From an uncultured Roseburia sp. (lineage in GTDB: Bacteria > Bacillota > Clostridia > Lachnospirales > Lachnospiraceae): a stretch of DNA of 64,000 nucleotides. This document shows positions 59,775-64,000 of the stretch, piece after piece. Location: contig CANPGM010000005.1 in the NCBI GenBank assembly GCA_947573605.1, forward strand, positions 1-64,000. The letters run 5' to 3'. Positions within the stretch are counted from its first letter, which is position 1. Every line of letters starts with the position of its first letter. A program made the translations under genes and the position numbers. The notes under the pieces were generated by a model, which worked only from the letters and a program-made list of their open reading frames with translations, had not been told where the DNA came from and ran no database searches.

Positions 59775-59836
59775 TCATTTTTTCCGTGTAAAAAGAATTT
59801 CAGAGCGAATGCTCTGGGTCCCCTTAAAAATGCTTC

Positions 59837-60577
59837 TCACGCTTCATACAAAATCCCAATCATCGTAAGCCCGTGCGCCGGAGCCGTCGGACCCGCCGCG
59901 TCCCGGTTGCGTTTTTCCAGAATATCCGGCAAAAGCTCCGGTTCCAGATTCCCGCTTCCCACGCGGATTAAGGTACCGGCAATAATCCGCACCATATTAT
60001 AAAGAAATCCGCTTCCGGTAATACGAATGGTAATCAAATCTCCCTCTTTACGGACGCCGCAGGCATAAACGGTGCGCACGGTCGTTTCCGCCTGCGAATG
60101 AATTGAGCAAAAGCTTTTAAAATCGTGCTCGCCCACCAAATACTGCGCCGCCCGGTTCATTCGTTCCGCATCCAGCGGATAGTGGTAAAAATACGTATCA
60201 AGCCGCCTCGTCGGCATACGGAACGTCCGGTTTAAAATCCGGTATTCATACGTTTTTCTGCTGTTTTGATATCGCGGGTGCCAGTCGGCGGGCACCTCGC
60301 AGGAGCCCTGTATCACAATATCCTCCGGCAGCCTCTGATTCAGCGCAAACGCAATTTTATCCGCAGGCATCCTGGTTTCAGTGTCAAAAACCGCCACATT
60401 CCCTAACGAATGCACGCCAGAATCCGTCCGGCTGGCCCCCGTTACCGTAATCTTTTCCCCAAAAAGCTCCGAAAGCTTTTCGTTTAAAACCTCCTCAACC
60501 GTAATTCCGTTCGGCTGCACCTGCCATCCGCGGTAATTCGTTCCGTCATATGCGACAATCATCTTAATACGCTTCAC
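59837..60577 (-). CDS. truA: tRNA pseudouridine(38-40) synthase
   Basis: A 246-residue TruA. It has KMIVAYDGTNYRGWQVQPNG, the catalytic Asp in GASRTDSGVHSLGN, YHYPLDAERMNRAAQYLVGE and the end SGFLYNMVRIIAGTLIRVG. It forms pseudouridine at positions 38-40 of tRNA anticodon arms. It follows the ecfA1-ecfA2-ecfT genes, as in many Firmicutes, and shares their strand. A GC hairpin lies between ecfT and its ribosome binding site. Confidence 0.97.
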   Translation of the reverse strand: MKRIKMIVAYDGTNYRGWQVQPNGITVEEVLNEKLSELFGEKITVTGASRTDSGVHSLGNVAVFDTETRMPADKIAFALNQRLPEDIVIQGSCEVPADWHPRYQNSRKTYEYRILNRTFRMPTRRLDTYFYHYPLDAERMNRAAQYLVGEHDFKSFCSIHSQAETTVRTVYACGVRKEGDLITIRITGSGFLYNMVRIIAGTLIRVGSGNLEPELLPDILEKRNRDAAGPTAPAHGLTMIGILYEA

Positions 60578-60631
60578 TGTTACACCCCATTTAAACCCTT
60601 CCGGACATGCCGCCTTTGACGGCGCAAACCA

Positions 60632-61444
60632 TTACGCAGGCCACGGCAGAAAAATCCGACAGACGATAACCGCCGCAAAATATCCGAACAGGATCAGATA
60701 TGCAATACGGTCCTTCGCCTGATAACGAAGCGGTTTCATCTTTGTTCTGCCCTCTCCACCGTTATAACATCTCGCCTCCATCGCCATTGCCAGTTCATCG
60801 GCGCGGCGGAACGCAGATACAAAAAGCGGCACCAAAAGCGGAATCATATTTTTCACCTTCCGAATCAGATTCCCTGTTTCAAAGTCGGCGCCTCGTGCCA
60901 TCTGCGCTTTCATAATCTTATCCGTCTCTTCAATCAAAATCGGTATAAAACGAAGTGCAATCGACATAATCATCGCGATCACATGAACCGGCACCCCTAT
61001 TTTATTAAGAGGAGACAGCGATTTCTCCAGCCCGTCCGTCAGTCCGTTCGGCGTTGTCGTAAGCGTCATAACAGAAGTTCCCAAAATAAGATACGTCAAA
61101 CGCACCGCCATAAACACCGCATTTTTTAAGCCTTCCTCCGTAATTGTAAAAATCAGGAAGGATACCAACGGCTTACCGGGCGTTAAAAACAGATTAAAGA
61201 CAGCGGTTAGTAACATTAAAACAACAATTGCTTTCAGTCCCTTTACCATAAATTGAAACGGGACCTTTGACAGCTTAATTACCGTAATCAAAAAAACAGT
61301 CGCCGCAAAAAAAGCGGCGATTCCTTTACAACAAAACAGTGAAATAATATAAATCATCGCCGCGGAAAGTTTTACACGCGGATCCAGCTTATGAATCACA
61401 GAGTCCGCCGGGTAATACTGTCCCAGAGTAATATCTCTTAACAT
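60632..61444 (-). CDS. ecfT: Energy-coupling factor transporter transmembrane protein EcfT
   Basis: A 270-residue membrane protein with about six helices. It couples two EcfA ATPases to exchangeable S components for vitamin and metal uptake. The coupling helices carry the Ala-Arg-Gly signatures MARGADFETGNLI and the related motif in AMAMEARCYNGGEGRT. It follows ecfA2 by 6 bp. Confidence 0.95.
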   Translation of the reverse strand: MLRDITLGQYYPADSVIHKLDPRVKLSAAMIYIISLFCCKGIAAFFAATVFLITVIKLSKVPFQFMVKGLKAIVVLMLLTAVFNLFLTPGKPLVSFLIFTITEEGLKNAVFMAVRLTYLILGTSVMTLTTTPNGLTDGLEKSLSPLNKIGVPVHVIAMIMSIALRFIPILIEETDKIMKAQMARGADFETGNLIRKVKNMIPLLVPLFVSAFRRADELAMAMEARCYNGGEGRTKMKPLRYQAKDRIAYLILFGYFAAVIVCRIFLPWPA

Positions 61445-61450
61445 AAGTTT

Positions 61451-62308
61451 TTATGCCCTTCCTTTGCGTAAAACGCCAAGCAGGCTCTCATACGCCTCTA
61501 AAACGGTAGTCGCCTCCGTGTTTACGTTTAAGCCTCTTTCCTTCAGTTCATGCATCAGATACGTCACCTGCGGAGCCGCAAGCCCGACAGACTCCAACTC
61601 TTTGTAATGACGAAAAACCTCTTTGGGCGCATCGTCATACATCACGCGCCCCTGATTCATCACAATAATCCGTTCTACATACTTTGCCACATCCTCCATG
61701 CTGTGAGAAACCAGAATCACCGTCATTCCCCGTTCCTTATGCATAGCGGCAATTAAATCCAATATTTCATCGCGTCCCGCCGGGTCTAATCCCGCCGTCG
61801 GCTCGTCTAAAATCAGCACCTCCGGCTTCATGGCAAGCACGCCTGCAATCGCGGTTCTCCGCTTCTGACCGCCGGATAAGTCAAACGGCGACTGGTAGTA
61901 AAGACTCTCCGGCATTCCAACGCTCCTTAATGCCTCAAAAGCCCGAAGTCCCGCTTCTCCCTTGCTTAATCCCTGATTTTTCGGTCCAAAGCACACATCG
62001 TCAAATATGGTTGTTTCAAACAACTGATGCTCAGGATACTGGAACACCAGTCCGACACGGTTTCTTAACTCTCTTAAATCAAAATCCTCGTCATAAATAT
62101 CCTGCCCGTTAAAATAAATCGCGCCTGAAGTCGCCTTTATCAGCCCGTTTAAATGCTGAATCAGCGTTGACTTTCCCGAACCGGTATGTCCGATGATTCC
62201 GATAAACTGACCGTCTTTTAATTCCAGATTAATATCGGAAAGCGCCTGCGTCTGATAAGCGGTTCCCTCGCCGTAAACATAGTTTACCTTATCCAAAATG
62301 ATCGACAT
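61451..62308 (-). CDS. ecfA2: Energy-coupling factor transporter ATPase EcfA2
   Basis: A 285-residue ABC ATPase. Walker A is GIIGHTGSGKSTLIQHLNGL, signature DLSGGQKRRTAIAGVLAM, Walker B VLILDEPTAGLDPAGRDEIL, with Q-loop VFQYPEHQLFETTIFDDVCF and switch VILVSHSMEDVAKY. The QYPEHQLF Q-loop is typical of EcfA2. The ATG at 62308 lies after AAAGGGAG; the longer in-frame start is not conserved. Operon with ecfA1 and ecfT. Confidence 0.95.
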   Translation of the reverse strand: MSIILDKVNYVYGEGTAYQTQALSDINLELKDGQFIGIIGHTGSGKSTLIQHLNGLIKATSGAIYFNGQDIYDEDFDLRELRNRVGLVFQYPEHQLFETTIFDDVCFGPKNQGLSKGEAGLRAFEALRSVGMPESLYYQSPFDLSGGQKRRTAIAGVLAMKPEVLILDEPTAGLDPAGRDEILDLIAAMHKERGMTVILVSHSMEDVAKYVERIIVMNQGRVMYDDAPKEVFRHYKELESVGLAAPQVTYLMHELKERGLNVNTEATTVLEAYESLLGVLRKGRA

Positions 62309-62392
62309 ATCCGTAAAACTCCCTTTTCCCGTCTCTGTGTCCCGCCCGTTCCTCTGCAAATATAAATATTAGAAAGCTTTCCGTCAGACCTC

Positions 62393-63277
62393 TTATTGCC
62401 CGTGAAAAGACATATCCGACATCGAACCTGCGCATCGCAGAACGGCCTCCGCCAGCTCCGCTCTCGTCATCACGCCTGCAGGAATCGGTACGCCCGCCTT
62501 TTTAAGCATATCCGCTAAAAGCGTCATCTGCGGCACGTCAAGCCTGTGCTCCTTTAAGACGTCCACCTGCGAAAAAATTTCTCCCGGCGTTCCCTGCAGC
62601 ACAAGTTCGCCCTGATCCATTACATAGACATAATCCGCGTCCACGACCTCCTCCATATAATGAGTAATCAGAAGAATCGTCACGCCTTTTTTACGGTTCA
62701 ATTCATGCGCTGCGCGAAGTACCTCTTTCCGTCCGTTCGGGTCAAGCATTGCCGTCGGCTCGTCAAGGACAATGCATTTCGGCTCCATTGCCATTACTCC
62801 GGCAATCGCGACGCGCTGCTTTTGTCCGCCGGAAAGGCGGCCGGGAGAATGCATCCGATACTTTAACATTCCGACCGCTTTTAAACTATTCTCCACACGC
62901 TTCCAGATTTCCTCCGTTGGGACGCCGATATTTTCCGGTCCGAAGCCGACGTCCTCTTCTACAACACTTGCAATAATCTGATTGTCCGGATTCTGAAACA
63001 CCATTCCCGCCGTCTGACGTACCGCAAGCGTATTCGCCTCTTCGGAAACATCTTTTCCGTCCACCCAAAGCGTTCCCTCCGTCGGCGGCAAAAGCGCGTT
63101 AATATGCTTTGCAAGCGTCGATTTCCCGGAACCGTTATGGCCTAAAATGGCGATAAACTGTCCCGGCTCCACATCAATGTCAATATGATTAAGCGCCGTC
63201 TGAATCGACTCGACGTTTCCTTCCTCGTCCCTTCGAATATATTCATGTACCAGTTGTCTCGCTTTAATAATTCCCAT
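62393..63277 (-). CDS. ecfA1: Energy-coupling factor transporter ATPase EcfA1
   Basis: A 294-residue ABC ATPase. Walker A is AILGHNGSGKSTLAKHINAL, Q-loop VFQNPDNQIIASVVEEDVGF, signature RLSGGQKQRVAIAGVMAM and Walker B CIVLDEPTAMLDPNGRKEVL. The QNPDNQ motif marks EcfA1. The ATG at 63277 has GGAG upstream; another at 63292 is possible. First gene of the ecfA1-ecfA2-ecfT set, with a hairpin before its start. Confidence 0.95.
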   Translation of the reverse strand: MGIIKARQLVHEYIRRDEEGNVESIQTALNHIDIDVEPGQFIAILGHNGSGKSTLAKHINALLPPTEGTLWVDGKDVSEEANTLAVRQTAGMVFQNPDNQIIASVVEEDVGFGPENIGVPTEEIWKRVENSLKAVGMLKYRMHSPGRLSGGQKQRVAIAGVMAMEPKCIVLDEPTAMLDPNGRKEVLRAAHELNRKKGVTILLITHYMEEVVDADYVYVMDQGELVLQGTPGEIFSQVDVLKEHRLDVPQMTLLADMLKKAGVPIPAGVMTRAELAEAVLRCAGSMSDMSFHGQ

Positions 63278-63364
63278 TCTACTATTCTCCATTCAAAGAA
63301 CACCGCGCCTCCCTTTGGCGTTCTTCTAATGTATGGTTAGATTCTTAGCAAATCTCCATTCTGT

Positions 63365-63868
63365 TTATTCTTCCCAGCTCAGTCTGTGCAGCTCTCCCGC
63401 AAGCTTCATATGGTCAAAATTGTTCTGCCGCAGCGCCTCATATAAAATTATCGCCGCCGAATTGGACAGATTTAAAGAACGCGTTTCCCCAAGCATCGGA
63501 ATACGAACGCAGGCTTCGGGATTCGCCTTTAAAATTTCCTCCGGAATCCCCGCGCTCTCTTTCCCAAACACCAGAAAACAGTCCGGTTCATAGGAAACTT
63601 CCGTATAAACCTTCCTGCCCTTTGTCGTGGCCAGGTAAAGGTTTGCATTCGGATTTTTCAGAAGAAATTCTTCCCAGTTTACATAAGTTGTAACATCCAG
63701 TTCTTTCCAATAATCCATTCCGGCGCGTCGGAGCGATTTTTCATCTAAATGAAATCCCAGCGGCTCGATCAGATGCAGCCTGGTCCCGGTCGCCACGCAG
63801 GTTCGGCCGATATTTCCCGTATTGGAAGGAATTTCCGGTTCGTATAACACAATGTTTAGTTCTGCCAT
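63365..63868 (-). CDS. trmL: tRNA (cytidine(34)-2'-O)-methyltransferase TrmL
   Basis: A 167-residue SPOUT methylase that 2'-O-methylates the wobble base of tRNA-Leu. It has the start LNIVLYEPEIPSNTGNIGRT, FLVFGKESAGIPEEIL, and the knot region VRIPMLGETRSLNLSNSAAI. Length is typical. It lies between the aminotransferase and ecfA1 on the same strand. Confidence 0.96.
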   Translation of the reverse strand: MAELNIVLYEPEIPSNTGNIGRTCVATGTRLHLIEPLGFHLDEKSLRRAGMDYWKELDVTTYVNWEEFLLKNPNANLYLATTKGRKVYTEVSYEPDCFLVFGKESAGIPEEILKANPEACVRIPMLGETRSLNLSNSAAIILYEALRQNNFDHMKLAGELHRLSWEE

Positions 63869-63903
63869 ATCAATTTTCCTGTCTTTGAATTATATGTAGT
63901 ATT

Positions 63904-64000
63904 TTATTCGTTTTCTTCCCGCAGCCTGGTAATATAATGCTCGATACGGTCCATCGCGTTTTTCAATACATCCAGCGAATAGGCGTAAGAGATACGGATA
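63904..64000 (-). CDS. PLP-dependent class I/II aminotransferase, C-terminal end
   Basis: The last 31 codons of a gene starting outside the window: IRISYAYSLDVLKNAMDRIE and a charged tail. IRISYAYS followed by an amphipathic helix is the usual end of class I aspartate/aromatic aminotransferases. Specific substrate cannot be judged. Confidence 0.8.
   Translation of the reverse strand, partial: IRISYAYSLDVLKNAMDRIEHYITRLREENE

Overview
The window looks like the chromosome of a spore-forming, fermentative Clostridia member, most likely Lachnospiraceae. This rests on gene content: a SpoIIID regulator, a SipL-like DUF3794/LysM spore-coat protein, pyruvate formate-lyase with its activase, a VanG/VanT pair, ECF transporter genes and Veg. 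Core genes favour CCG/GGC-rich codons, while two accessory blocks are visibly more AT-rich. No rRNA, tRNA or CRISPR array was seen.

Region 1 (about 1-14,680) is mobile DNA inserted at the 3' end of guaA. A near-identical 14-base sequence lies over the guaA stop codon (14667-14680) and at 726-739, and bounds an element of about 13.9 kb. It carries integrase, excisionase-like proteins, a MobC-like protein, an SF3 helicase/primase, a Rad52-like annealing protein with a YqaJ exonuclease and a DUF932 protein, an XRE regulator, an Rpn-type nuclease, a MORN-repeat membrane protein and several unrecognised genes. A second, truncated integrase (3-584) abuts the left repeat, suggesting two elements in tandem.

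Region 2 (14.7-51.8 kb) is mostly core genome: guaA, an HD hydrolase, spoIIID, a two-component system, aroK/aroE, two lipid-synthesis genes, map, a PrsA-like protein and an NlpC/P60 hydrolase, a CD225-like membrane protein with a long Gln/Asn/Gly/Tyr repeat, sipL, veg, plsC, murF, ddl, hpf, pflB-pflA, vanG-vanT, metY, a GntR/DUF5808 pair with an exceptional operator, a diguanylate cyclase and a WYL regulator divergent from a cysteine hydrolase. The cell has both a D-Ala-D-Ala ligase and a VanG-type D-Ala-D-Ser ligase with its serine racemase, but no VanXY dipeptidase is present here.

Region 3 (52,092-58,770) is a restriction-modification island at the 3' end of rpsI. A perfect 13-bp repeat lies over the rpsI stop codon and at the far end, and the presumed original rpsI terminator lies just beyond the far copy. 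The island holds DpnM-, DpnA- and DpnII-like GATC proteins, an Mrr-like nuclease, another methyltransferase with a start problem, a broken P-loop/zinc-ribbon gene, an XRE controller and the stub of a Sau3AI/MutH-like endonuclease. It contains no integrase.

Region 4 (58.8-64 kb) is core: rplM-rpsI behind a consensus promoter and long leader, then truA, ecfT, ecfA2, ecfA1, trmL and the end of an aminotransferase gene. Several core genes share a small hairpin just upstream of their ribosome binding site, which I could not assign to a known family.
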